The position numbers and the translations under genes were made by a program. A stretch of 64,000 nucleotides of DNA from Perkinsus chesapeaki (taxonomy: Eukaryota; Perkinsozoa; Perkinsida; Perkinsidae), in the NCBI GenBank assembly GCA_013115145.1, contig JAAPAO010000100.1, positions 1-64,000 of the forward strand. The letters run 5' to 3'. The notes beneath the pieces were generated by a model that worked only from the letters and a program-made list of their open reading frames with translations, was not told where the DNA came from and did no database searches. This document shows, in pieces, positions 21,531-31,799 of the stretch (the first letter of the stretch is position 1; each line of letters opens with the position of its first letter).

Positions 21531-22679
21531 ATGCCTGCTACTTTACAGGAATTGCATGGTGTAATGTCAGACGTACCTCCTACTGCAAGCACACTATCGA
21601 GGAGTGTATCCGATTATACCACCCCTGACATCGAAAACTTACCACAAGTTTCACCGTCCTTATCATTGCGCGAGGGAGACAAGCAATCCACTCCTCCATC
21701 ATATCTTGGCTCGGTGCTATGCCTGATAGGAGTCCTGTTCTTCTCGTTTACACAGCTCTGCGCATACCTGGCCTCGAGCCGTTATTCTGCGTCTGAGATC
21801 ACGCTGGTGCGGTCAGCGATTCAAACGGTGGGAGCGACCCTCTTCGCCTTGGTGATTGGAGTGAATCCTATCGGCCCTTCTGGTCTTCGCTTAATGTGCT
21901 TCATCCGCGGATTCATCGGAGCTTTGGCAAACCTTCTTTTACTGTATGCAGTGGCTCACATGCCCATGGCTGATGCTAATGCCATTTTCTTTACCAACCC
22001 CATCTTCACCACAGTCTACGCTTCCCTCATACTAAAGCAGAGAGTTTCCGTACTGGAACTCTTCGCCCTTTGTATCGGTCTGGTTGGATCACTCCTAGTT
22101 GCTCGCCCTACTTTCATTTTTGCCACGGAGAATGAGACTGTAATTGGTGATCCTGATCCTGGTGTGCTGCTTATAAACATCTTTGGAGCAGCTCTAGCTG
22201 GTGCGGTCCCAGTCATTGTAAGTTTCATTGGTTCATCAGTTCACTACGTCTGCCTTGTATTCTCATTTGGTGCATGTGGTGCGCTTGAGAGTGCTGCAAC
22301 CCTTGGCCTGGGACTAGATACCAGAGACGCACCGGCAGCAGTAGGTAGCTCTACCATGGGCTATGTGTTCCTAGTAGGAACAGGGCTATTCGGCATGCTA
22401 TCCCAATTCTTCTATAACAAGTCGCTTCAATTGGAAAAGCCGCAGAACTGTGCCATACTTTTCCAGACAAATGTAGCATTAACTTTCCTGTGGCAAGCCC
22501 TCGTGAATGTTGACGAGCTCAGTTCGCTGAGTGTCGTCGGATCCCTGCTGATAGTGTGCTCGAGCTCTGCTATCCTCGGTGGGAGGGTAGTTACATCCAG
22601 AAGTGCATCGAGTGTCATGAGCGAACCGAAAGTCGAACGCATAGAGATATCTATAACGGCTTCTCAGCTGAAAGAGTGA
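21531..22679 (+). CDS. EamA/DMT-superfamily transporter (SLC35G-like)
   Basis: 382 aa, apparently intronless, with about ten hydrophobic segments after a polar 55-residue N-terminus. Two EamA repeats are visible. The first contains ASRYSASEITLVRSAIQTVG and AVAHMPMADANAIFFTNPIF, the latter a hallmark of SLC35G/RhaT-like carriers. The second has FYNKSLQLEKPQNCAILF. A 22-nt GT...CAG stretch near codon 228 is in frame either way and I leave it coding. Likely a nucleotide-sugar or small-metabolite carrier in an internal or plasma membrane. A second ATG 33 nt downstream is a possible start. Its 3' half is duplicated at about 31.8 kb. Confidence 0.85.
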   Translation: MPATLQELHGVMSDVPPTASTLSRSVSDYTTPDIENLPQVSPSLSLREGDKQSTPPSYLGSVLCLIGVLFFSFTQLCAYLASSRYSASEITLVRSAIQTVGATLFALVIGVNPIGPSGLRLMCFIRGFIGALANLLLLYAVAHMPMADANAIFFTNPIFTTVYASLILKQRVSVLELFALCIGLVGSLLVARPTFIFATENETVIGDPDPGVLLINIFGAALAGAVPVIVSFIGSSVHYVCLVFSFGACGALESAATLGLGLDTRDAPAAVGSSTMGYVFLVGTGLFGMLSQFFYNKSLQLEKPQNCAILFQTNVALTFLWQALVNVDELSSLSVVGSLLIVCSSSAILGGRVVTSRSASSVMSEPKVERIEISITASQLKE

Positions 22680-23195
22680 TTTGAAGCTCTAATTTGGCCA
22701 CTGTCTGACTGCGGGTAATGAAGAAGCCTATGAATACATGAACCATTTGGGCTGTAATAGTGAAAGAAGTGTAGAGTACAGTTGATACTTAATCATAATA
22801 TTTTATGACTCATATCACCAATTATCATAGTTCTTGGCCCGAAAGCAAACGCTCGCAGTGTAGATCGAACAGAGAGATTCTCGCACGCAAGTGGCATGGA
22901 ACCCAAATGCTTCAGGCTGAAACCTTCAGCGTCACACGACCTCTCGACGTCCTGAGCATGGACAGCGGTCTAGCACAAAAAGAGACTTTACGGAGTTGAG
23001 GAGCAATTCAAAGTCAGATTTTGAACAGGCTACTAACACCATTATACTTTATAGAAAATGTTATCCATTGTAATCGTATAGCTAAACCGAGCATTACAAG
23101 TTGTAATGTCTGGCTGTAATTTACAACTGCATAACGTGTACAGCTGGAAAAATGCGAGGCTTCCGGAGATGCAGGGGCATGACACTGGTCAGGGG
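22296..23195 (+). repeat. duplicated block, left copy (EamA 3' half and downstream)
   Basis: Very similar to 31800-33016, with differences at scattered single bases. A central piece of the right copy (about 32384-32771) replaces about 65 bp here. The block carries the transporter 3' half and its trailing spacer, including an 8+1+8 palindrome at 23092-23108 that is present in both copies. Confidence 0.85.
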
Positions 23196-23199
23196 GCAT

Positions 23200-24640
23200 A
23201 TGCCCTCCTGGTTCTATGCCCTCCTGATTCTACTCAAGCGGTACCGACTGCATCACCAAATTGGTATCCGTGAGGTTGGTTAGCAACCCCTCAGCTCTAC
23301 CGCTTTCATCGAGATGGTCTCTAGCGAAGGAGCTCCGAAAGTTGTATTATCGGTTAGAGGATCATGCTTCACATCCTCTAGTAGAGGACATCTACCTGCA
23401 AGCAGATCCTTTCAAGATGCTGCATCTTAGATGCAACATCGTGCTATTTGCACGGTGCAGGCCTTATGTCATCCTAACGACCCAGCATAACGAGGCTGGT
23501 AAGAACGAGGTCATAAGGAGTTTGGAGCTCTACTCCGAGCATCAGCTATCGAAGACAAGGCCTCAGACCCTCGGTCGCTGAACAACGCTAAGAGATGGAT
23601 CAGTATGGCCGCCATACTATGGCGGCCTTCACTATAAATTGCCTACCGTACCCTGATGCAGATGATCCATCACAAATAACGATTCACTATACCCATAGCC
23701 TATGGAACCCATAGTATGGGCCATATGTATGCTGCAGAGCCCCTAACGGTATGGCGAAAGCCGTACCTTCGGTGATGATGCTAACGCAGTACAATAGGCG
23801 GGAGAGTGGTTAGGGAGCGGACTCCTTATTGAACACCTCCCAGCCGACTTGGCTGTCGTACGCCAAACCTTCTCTGGTGAACGGTCACTCTCACTGCGAG
23901 CACTACAAGATTTCCAAGATGAAGCCACAACCTATGGCTTCATTGAATAGCCTGTGGCCCACAGGATCCGAGATACGGCGCCGCTGATGCCTACTATGAC
24001 GCTGGACGAAGAAGAGGCAGCTGTCGGATCCAGCAGTCTAGGGGAGTGTGCCGAGTGTCGAGATTTTCGTCGAGGAAACAATGATTCTTGATAGTATCAG
24101 GCTGTTACTTTTCATTCAGATGGCAGGTCGGCCAGAGCAGAGTACATTGCAACGGCTTTAATGGCTGGTGTGGCGCAACTCAGTGCTCCCGCACTTGTAC
24201 TACTTTTTAAGGATAGGCGGCATCGAGACCTCTTCTTGAGGTGTCGCAGGAATCCTGCGGCAGGATCCATTAAACCTGGTAGACCGGTCCGCTAAGTATT
24301 GGTATACGTGACGATGGATAATAATAAGATATTCCGGAATTTGATACTTTTGTGCTGTTCTGTCGCCATTCGTGTATGCGTGCAGAATCTGCACTGCAGA
24401 TCACTGTGATACGCCACTAAGATACTTAAGCGCGCTACCGTTTTGTATTACCAGCCTTACAAAGTTAAGTTACAACTTAGTTACGAATTCATTAACCACA
24501 ACCATTGTCAATGGTTAATTTTACAAATTCAATGGTCCATTGAATTTGTAAAAATTAAGAACACAACTTGTGTTCTTAATCTTGGCACACTGAACCGTCA
24601 TTCGCTCACAGGATTACAATCATATCTTATATTAATCCAC
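23200..24640. repeat. palindrome-rich spacer, no supported gene
   Basis: Only short unsupported frames. It holds several perfect inverted repeats with a one-base centre: 23607-23627 (10+1+10), two 6+1+6 near 23693-23720, 24245-24259 (7+1+7), 24519-24553 (17+1+17) and 24554-24580 (13+1+13). The last two abut, and an 8-bp-arm inverted repeat lies just to their left. Confidence 0.8.
24491..24580. repeat. cluster of three adjacent inverted repeats
   Basis: An 8-bp-arm inverted repeat (24491-24498 with 24512-24519), a 17+1+17 perfect palindrome (24519-24553) and a 13+1+13 perfect palindrome (24554-24580) run end to end over 90 bp. They sit about 20 bp left of the duplication edge and 65 bp before the secreted-protein ATG. 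Confidence 0.95.
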
Positions 24641-24645
24641 ATTTA

Positions 24646-25092
24646 ATGATTTGCTGCTACGCACATGTAACTCATTTTCTTCTGGTGATACTAGTAGTAT
24701 CGCTCATAAATGTGATGGGTAACACAACTTATGGTGCGCTTTGGGACAATCGAGGCACTGGTCCGAGCTTCACAGTTTTGGTTCGCGATGATGGTGACGT
24801 TCATATGTTCATGTCGAATGGACCTTGTTATGTGAGGGCTCAGGGTCACTCTGGGAGCAGATTCTTTATACGTTGGAAAAGTACTCAAGACAGACTTAAT
24901 GCCATTAAGGAGTTGAACGACAGGCATATACTCGGATTTGTCATCCATCAAGATGGCTTAACTATGATCGATTTCTGCTGTGATCACTGTTGCCAGCTAG
25001 ATCTAGGCGGTAGATTTTTCCTGGAAGCCTACAGACTCTTCGACCATGCTACTGCCGCTGAAATGTACAACAATATGACGTGCAGAGAGTAG
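24646..25092 (+). CDS. small secreted cysteine-containing protein, left copy
   Basis: 148 aa, intronless. N-terminal signal peptide: FLLVILVVSLINVMG within the first 30 residues. The mature part has SFTVLVRDDGDVHMFMSNG, Cys residues in GPCYVRA and CCDHCC, and ends MYNNMTCRE. Nearly identical to the protein at 34296-34742. Layout (short signal, about 120 aa, few Cys) matches other small exported proteins in this window, pointing to one expanded family. No known domain. Lies inside the duplicated block. Confidence 0.75.
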   Translation: MICCYAHVTHFLLVILVVSLINVMGNTTYGALWDNRGTGPSFTVLVRDDGDVHMFMSNGPCYVRAQGHSGSRFFIRWKSTQDRLNAIKELNDRHILGFVIHQDGLTMIDFCCDHCCQLDLGGRFFLEAYRLFDHATAAEMYNNMTCRE

Positions 25093-25423
25093 CTCTTGTG
25101 CAGAATAGTCGTGCAGGAATGCCTTGTCCATTTTTCTCGACTCCGTTAGGCAGTATTTTTCTACAATATGAAAAGCTTCTTTCACATTCACCCATAGAGG
25201 CACTGATCGAGCGTCTTGTGTTAGTCACTGTGAGCGATAGCGAGCGAAACCCACATGCTGTTTGGAAGCAGCTCAGTGGCATCCGATGACCACGGAGCAA
25301 AGCCTCACCGGCCAAGTACAAAGCGACTGGCTCATTACATAGTTTAGCTCATTTCAAAAAATCTATTCTCCTTGCACGGAGTTTTGCACTTTAGTGAGCA
25401 TGCCATAAGCCTTGTTATAGGAG

Positions 25424-25750
25424 GTGGAATATTGCAGCGTGAACGCGTCAGCGGACCTTCAGCACCGGAGGAGGCCGACCGCCGGGATCGAATTACGTCA
25501 CCAAAATCAAAACACAAAAGCTCGGGTTCAAAGAAGGAACATAACTGACTTTAGACAGATGGAACCACATGTGATTCATGAAGTTGAGAGCCCATCGCCG
25601 ATGAGTCGCTGCAATCGTCTTATTTCTGATAACAGGACGTTCTCGTCTAGGCTGGAAATGAGTAATCGTAGTAACCTATGTGAAGTGACCTTCTACAGCA
25701 CTAGCGTACTTTTAGGCAGTACTTGTCGGATACAGCTTTCAGTTGTGTAG
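25424..25750 (+). pseudogene. truncated copy of the hypothetical ORF at 35263-35574
   Basis: Shares QNTKARVQRRNITD and HVIHEVESPSPMSRCNRLIS with the right copy. The ATG-bearing 5' part present in the right copy is deleted here (171-bp difference), so the frame opens only from unrelated upstream sequence. Also one codon shorter near the Ser-Arg-Leu stretch. Confidence 0.5.
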
Positions 25751-26057
25751 GATCGTTGATATCCACCACTGTAGCATTGCAGAAGTCGAACATCGGCATA
25801 TCTCGGTTCGCACCGAAAGCTCCCCCAACGCTTGTTCGATAGGAAAGGCGGGGAGAAGCCCCTCGGCATGCGCTACCACTGGAGTCGGCATCCCTGAACG
25901 ATATTTCGGAAATTATATTTAACCCTCTCGTGGCTACCTACTGTGCGGCACAGCTCTACGCCATAGCCGCAGGGCACTATTGACTTCCCTGAGTTCACTT
26001 TGAGCTTCGCCTCTCCATTAGCGTTTGGTGTACCGTCGAGAGTGATGTTACGAGCAC
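25701..26057 (-). pseudogene. MSH4 3' fragment
   Basis: Copy of the last exons of the MSH4 gene at 35525 onward. It includes the segment encoding CGYGVELC and the terminal exon. It stops abruptly at 26057 inside the exon that follows the ATPase domain. A missing T near 25846 (relative to the right copy) shifts the frame in the terminal exon. It cannot encode a functional MutS protein. Confidence 0.85.
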
Positions 26058-27760
26058 TAGATATAGGCTAGTAGTTAATGCATCAAACAGTGTTGAACCA
26101 ACACTGTGGAATTGCGGAGGCGTGACGCGGGCGAGCCCGACGGTGACAAAGGCTGCCTTTGCCTTTTTGCCTGTGAAAGGCGGCGGGAAGCACATGGACT
26201 GTATTCCCGGCAGTAAATAATATGCAACCGCGCTTAGTGCGAGTATTTCGCGATGCTAACTCGGCCCTCCCTGCGCTTGGGCTACAGGGCTCTGTAAACA
26301 AAGGGCCTACCCCCTGTATACGGCTTGGAAGTTACAATTTGTCGTTCATCTGTGAGTTACAGACTGCGACCCTCGAGTGGCATTAGGAAACCTACCTACA
26401 TCTTGCTTAATCTGAGCAGGTGTTGGCATTTGAGGGACCCCTCGTTATGAAACGGGATGATCAACAGGCTCAGTCACCGTTCCTCACTTAACCTGGTTCT
26501 GCGCAGGTTTACGAGCATGTTATTGACTGCTTTGGTTCTAATGACTTTCATCCACGCTATCGTGCCCAGCTACCTTCTAATGCTAGTGATGATGCTGCCA
26601 GAACGAGTTCATAGCCTTACTTACGGTGGCCCACCGTAGGTGTTGAAAGTGAAAGTGGTGAAAATTATTTGTGCCGACGCATGTGTTGAAAACAATCCGC
26701 ATGTGTTAGTAAGAACCACAGATGTGTTGAAAATGTTATGTGTTGCCAGATACTGGTGTTGAAATTGTTCACAAAAAACAAAAATTGGTGGAAATATTAT
26801 TGTTCACCCCACGCCGTGCAGTGCACGGCACTGTCGCCCTTTTCCAAATCAACCGAAGAGATAGCTATTTACCGGGTGGTCATTCGACTGTATCGGACGA
26901 TACCTCCGAGATATTATCCGTGAACTGGCATCCGAGGATCATACAGTAAATATGCGGCAAGAGTGAAGGGGCAGAACTGCGAGCAGCTTCCTGGGACGAA
27001 GCGGTGGTGCACTAGATGGCGTGTTATCGCTCAGCCAGAACTTGTGCCGACCAAACTACATGTTTGGCGCCTCGAGTCAGGCTCTCGACAACCTGTTCCT
27101 CCCCTTCGGAGGAGCGACAGCTGGCTCTAATCTGTGCCTGAGCACAGAAAAGTGTCTAATCTTGCCAGCTGCCAAGTATCAACTGGATATGCAAAGGTAT
27201 GTATTATGCCGGCATATATCGATGTCTCGCGTGTACCGCTGATGCAGTGAGGTGTTTGGCTGTACCTCTCCGACTCAACACGAACCACTGCCACCCTCAA
27301 ACTGCTCGGAACAGTCTGGTCCACTGTGGTTCAACTAGATGATTAGCGCATGCACCCATATTGATGTTGTGTTGATTGAGGTTGATAGGCTCGCGGAGGC
27401 GAAGATGATGTGTTCATATGCAGCCAGGTGATGACAATGTGTATCACTAAATTAGTGACACTAATACTACTAATATCACAAGCAACTTCAGCAACACAAC
27501 TCTCATAGTACAGCATCAATAAACAAAATTAATGATGGGTTTGTCGATGAGAGTTCTGGTATTAATGAAATATACGAAGAGCCATCAGAAAGCTATGCCT
27601 AGTAGTTTTCCGAATACAGGCAAACGTCCAGGATATCTGCTATTATGCGAGTACATAGCGGGAGGTCGACGGACTTGTATACCGTAGAACAGTAGGTAGA
27701 GCAAACTGCTTGAGAGCCGAATGTGCTCAACTAAGAAGTCAGAAATATGGCATCGGCCTT
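26058..27760. other. gene-poor interval between the duplicated blocks, left part
   Basis: No supported gene. It contains perfect palindromes at 26813-26829 (8+1+8) and 27444-27458 (7+1+7), an inverted repeat with 9-bp arms and a 3-base spacer near 26087-26107, and four spaced copies of GTGTTGAAA between about 26640 and 26765. Confidence 0.5.
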
Positions 27761-28338
27761 TCATTCATCTCTCTGTTTATGTAGAACAAATTCTAGCGTA
27801 GTGGATGGAAAGGCGACGGTGATGGTATCAGCAGTCTTGTTGTAAGTGAAAACTGCGCCTGACAGTGCATCACAACTTGAACAACAGACTTGTCCTATGT
27901 CTACTAAGTAGACTTTACTTACCCATCCCTGAGTTACTTGAAAAAGTGATGGTCAAGCCCTCCATTTCGTAGGGGATGTTTTCATAGCGGAAAGGCCCCA
28001 CCACCAAGTGCAAACGGGGCCTCGTGAAAGTGTAGCTCCTACGAGACGGCGATTGAAGCAGATTATGGTAAGTGCGCATTAAATTACAACTCTCGCACAA
28101 CGGTGATGCTTTCGGCAAAGCTTGCAGAGACGTCCAAAGCAGAGTTGGGGGTAAGACCGTAGCCAGCATAAACACCGATCGGGTGAACAGCACCTGAAAG
28201 TAGAGAATACAAATAATAGCTTGTCCAACGACTCTTCTCGATCTGCTTAATGGATACACATAATCGCCTCTCACCTCTGTCAGTTAGGCCCATGGCGAAG
28301 CCCTGAAAAATCACGAAGAGTGTATAGTGGCCAATCAT
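27761..28338 (-). CDS. small secreted protein, four exons
   Basis: Exons 28338-28275, 28193-28091, 28038-27923 and 27894-27761; 138 aa. The signal-like start is MIGHYTLFVIFQGFAMG. The mature part has HPIGVYAGYGLTPNSALD, YTFTRPRLHLVVGPFRYEN, MEGLTITFSSNSG, then CCSSCDALSGAVFTYN and ITVAFPSTTLEFVLH. All junctions keep phase. Intron 1 (81 nt) would also be in frame if retained. The last intron is modelled at 28 nt, and a downstream AG would make it 34 nt with two residues fewer. It resembles the other small exported proteins here in size and beta-rich pattern. Function unknown. Confidence 0.65.
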
Positions 28339-28594
28339 AGGTGATTATCGAACTCGCCGGAGAAGAACTTTCGAATATCAGCGCTGTTCAACCTGGCTGA
28401 GCGCCGACTGTTCCCGTGGGTATATCGTATACGAACAGCCTTTGTCGGTCGCAAACTGGAAAGAAAGTAGAATGCGCCGCTAGTGCGACGAACTTGGTGG
28501 TCTAGTTGGCAACAAAAATTTGATTGCAAGATTCTATATTAGAACCCTAACACTGCCGCTGGTTTTCTCAAGAGAAAAGGCGTGAAAACTTGAC

Positions 28595-29002
28595 CTACTT
28601 CCGGGAGACAGACGTGAAGGTTCCACGGTGGAGATTGTTAATATACCAGAGGGTGACCCGAAGATCATCCACCACTTTTGTTATGTTCTGAGACATAGGC
28701 CCCAACAAGGAAGAGTAGCGTCTCATATGTAAAAATATCTCCGAGGTTTCGACCATACCACAGAGTTTGTCTCTGCTCTCCATTGGTGGAGCCGGAAGAC
28801 ATTCTACACCATATACAACACAGTACCATGGGCAGACTGCGAACATTTCTCCAGATGAAGGGTAAAGCTCATAAACGGTTATAGTTGTGATGGAAGTCGT
28901 ACACAGTCGGACTGATACTACGACAGTTTCAATTCGTGTCCCTCCACGTGGCACATTGTCTGCCACATACATTATAATATAAGCATACAATATGAGCATC
29001 AT
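28595..29002 (-). CDS. small secreted protein, intronless
   Basis: 135 aa from tandem ATGs at 29002 (MMLILYAYIIMYVADNVPRG, a likely signal peptide). The mature part contains ETVVVSVRLCTTSITTITVY, FAVCPWYCVVYGVECLP and ends FTSVSRK. Same size class as the neighbours at 27761-28338 and 24646-25092. The longer open frame upstream starts with a non-ATG codon and is not credible. No known domain. Confidence 0.6.
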   Translation of the reverse strand: MMLILYAYIIMYVADNVPRGGTRIETVVVSVRLCTTSITTITVYELYPSSGEMFAVCPWYCVVYGVECLPAPPMESRDKLCGMVETSEIFLHMRRYSSLLGPMSQNITKVVDDLRVTLWYINNLHRGTFTSVSRK

Positions 29003-30026
29003 CTGTCTCGGATAACATCGGAGTCTGACTAAGGCCATCACGAGCGCGTATAAGGACTTGGTAAATACGGAATTTCAGCGAGCCGAGAGATCGGAAGACC
29101 GGAATTTTCGTCATCGAATTCTCAACACGTGCCTCTGGAGCCACTCGGGAGTAGCTCCCTCAAACGAGAGTTTTATAGGAAAACACAAGCTCTCATCGGA
29201 TCTCGTGAGGTTCCGTTGCCGAAGCAACTCACCGAACCCCTAGGACATGTGCTCATAATATATATGGGAGAGGTATGTGGTCTGGAATTCATTGAGGGTT
29301 TTCGAATACAAAACATCGAAAAGCCGATGAGGCGCCATAGTTTGAAAGGATCCTAGCCCTTGTACCAGAGTGACAAGATGGAATCACTCAACGGCAAGAC
29401 TGTGTTGTTGGAATTCACTTGATTGAACAACCTGCGCAGCTACTCGTATTCGGATAGCACAAGTTTGCAGGCTCTCGCTATATAGCCGAAGTTGCAAAGT
29501 CTATACTCCCCGCGATCACTTGAATACATCCTGATGTAACTCGGTGCTGTACTCGGTTTTATAAGCATCGTGGGAAGCTGAGCCTCTAAGTCTCATATTT
29601 AGAAGTCGCTTAAGTACCCAAGAGTCTTGGGTAGGGTCTTGGGCCAAGACCCCGGCAACTTAACGCCGCTTCTACAAACCGAAAGACTTTAACAAGATGC
29701 CTGCACGAGAATTAGGACTAATCATAATGATGAATCATAACTAACGATCAACGGAACCACTCAAACGGAGCCTCCTACGGAGCTCTTGGTGAGGAATTTG
29801 CCGATAATCCCTGGCGCTCTGTCCAACTACGTCAGACCCATTTGGCGAGTCGCCAAGGGCGACCCGTTAACGTTCGACCGATGCGTACCCATAATTGACA
29901 ACACTTCACTGTTAGAGCATAGATGTTAAAATCCCGACGCTAGTAGCTTGAACTACTGCGATTGTATAGGAATATCCTCTGATGAAAAGGCTTCCACTGC
30001 AACAAAGACTTGGTTTTATCTTGGAT
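29003..30026. other. intergenic with adjacent perfect palindromes
   Basis: No supported gene. Two perfect palindromes sit back to back: 29615-29633 (9+1+9) and 29634-29652 (9+1+9), the second beginning at the base after the first ends. Confidence 0.6.
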
Positions 30027-30624
30027 TCACTTGGCATACCAAACGCAGTCAATGGTGAGGCTCCCATCAAGAACGCAATGCATGCCTGTTGGACATTTCT
30101 TGAAATACTGAAAAATGACATGCTTTCGAAATGATTATACTATGGGAAATCTTACCGCACAGCCTAAACGACAGTAACCATCTTTATCACAATATTGGTT
30201 GGCATTGCCGTTGGGTGGTCCCGGACAATCAGAATTGTGTGAACATGTTACACTGCAGAAGCATACGAGTCTAGTGTCCCCTGCGTCGCATACTGGATAC
30301 CAGCCGGGCTCACAACTACAACCGCTGGTGCTACAGTGACCAACTGGCTCCGCATAAGGAACTGATTAAGAAAACTGGCTTACATGGATTCGCTGAATAC
30401 AGAATTCTTGCGATTTTCGGGGACAGTTCTCCATACCTGTGGGCGGCTGAGTCGTGGCGGTCATATTGGTACCTCCGGGCCCCTCGTCGGAGTTCATCCT
30501 GATCCAGAAGATACTTCGAGTCCTTCAAACAGCCATACTACTTTTGCGTATGGATTTCTTCCAAACTACTGCCGAAGCTTCCTAGAATGCTGATGATGAG
30601 AATGATTCTCATATTATACGACAT
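30027..30624 (-). CDS. small secreted cysteine-rich protein
   Basis: Exons 30624-30542, 30498-30437, 30361-30156 and 30107-30027 (introns 43, 75 and 48 nt); 143 aa. Signal-like MSYNMRIILIISILGSFGSS, then a Thr/Pro-rich spacer. The cysteine-rich core reads HCSTSGCSCEPGWYPVC, LVCFCSVTCSHNSDC and YCDKDGYCRLGC, and it ends KKCPTGMHCVLDG. Cysteine spacing is EGF/EB-module-like, so a disulphide-rich extracellular domain is likely. Splicing is required at every junction and keeps phase throughout, which supports the model. Partner or target unknown. Confidence 0.7.
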
Positions 30625-31335
30625 ACTAGTATAGCAGCCGACATGAATGTATACGACCGAGCAAGATAATTAGATAATAGTCAATTATTGATCATTACTG
30701 ACAGCCAATCTCACTGACTAGAACGATCAAAAGGTAACAAGGTTACACACTGTCGCTGACACTGCAGCTGCCCGAATAACAGCGTGATGCTACGATGACA
30801 ATCCTAGATTGGAGATGCTGAATTTGGAATAACTTGCAAGTGAGTACACGGAAAGAATGCAGAAGGGGCTTTAGCTCACCGATCGCCTTTGTGACTTCGG
30901 AGATGTCACAGACTGAAGCGTGCACATCGTGCAGTACATTTAGTGGTGGCGTTGTCCTGGGTTCAGAGTGCCTACAAACTTACCAGGTCAGTTACAAACA
31001 ATGAAGCCTGCAAGTTTACCCAGCATGGTCATCTTAGAACATCGCCTCTGGGTGAAGTCAATGAAAGAGTTTGCACTTGGTGATACAGTATTAAGTGAGT
31101 CAGGCCGCGACTGCTGCGGTTAGAGCACCTGATACTAAGGTGGGGTTCGCAGCAGTTGGGCCAAAACTTGACCGCTAGTCAAGAACCAACTTAACAACAA
31201 TAAAACATATGATAACGCGTATATACCCAGGGTGGTCCTTGCGCTGCCCTTCCGGCAACTCCAAAGTACGATAATAGAAGTGTAGTTTTTCTTTTAACTT
31301 GGGAGAGTGACAGAGAGAGGGTCAGCTTCATAACA

Positions 31336-31647
31336 ATGATTAATAATAGAAATGTCACTAAAGGCGCTAAAGTACACGAAGATGGCTTGCATTTCTGTGC
31401 ATTTACGTTTAATGATCGTTGCGGCACGGTGGATATCGGACAAGGCTGGGTCACCCAGTCTGGGTGATGGGATTGGCGCTATTAAGTCATGAAACTGCTG
31501 CTATAATGTACAGTACTACGGAATGTTAAGAGTACTGCTTCGTACGATGGCAACTCAACAATCACCATAACCGTCGAGGCTGGGCCAAGCGAGGCTTTAT
31601 TTTGTTTAGCTACAGTTGGGCAGTCGTTCACCTCGCCGCTATTGTAG
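31336..31647 (+). pseudogene. small secreted-type protein, probably broken
   Basis: The first frame reads KVHEDGLHFCAFTFNDRCG then DIGQGW. A second reads NSTITITVEAGPSEALFCLA then GQSFTSPLL with a TAG at 31645-31647. Both look like real coding sequence of the small-secreted class. No signal peptide is seen, and the only joins use a poor GTCACC donor. A perfect 8+1+8 palindrome (31451-31467) sits exactly at the end of the first part and introduces the stop. Confidence 0.4.
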
Positions 31648-31799
31648 AGATCCGGCGACTTCCTCATTCATAGGCTCCAGTCCACTCTCAATGTTTGGCT
31701 GAAAAGTATAGCCCAGCGGTACAAGATCTGTGCATCCTGGCACGTGAGGCACAACCGGAGTCGATCGCCAACTGAAAACAATTCCTGAATAGAACGCCA

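Larger units (their letters stand above)
24600..26057 (+). repeat. duplicated block, left copy (secreted gene to MSH4 tail)
   Basis: Aligns with 34249-35884 at high identity. The right copy has an extra 171 bp (about 35152-35322) that is missing here at about 25501. The left edge lies a few bases after the palindrome cluster at 24491-24580. The right edge cuts into the MSH4 coding sequence. Confidence 0.88.

Noticed and set aside
22230-22251. 22-nt intron in the EamA gene (GTAAGT...CAG)
   Set aside because: The stretch starts with a good donor, but it is in frame, shorter than any other intron inferred here, and the encoded residues suit the helix, so I left it coding.
23261-23581. 106-aa plus-strand ORF in the palindrome-rich spacer
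   Set aside because: Composition is ordinary but there is no signal, domain, splice context or paralogue, and it is absent from the duplicated block.
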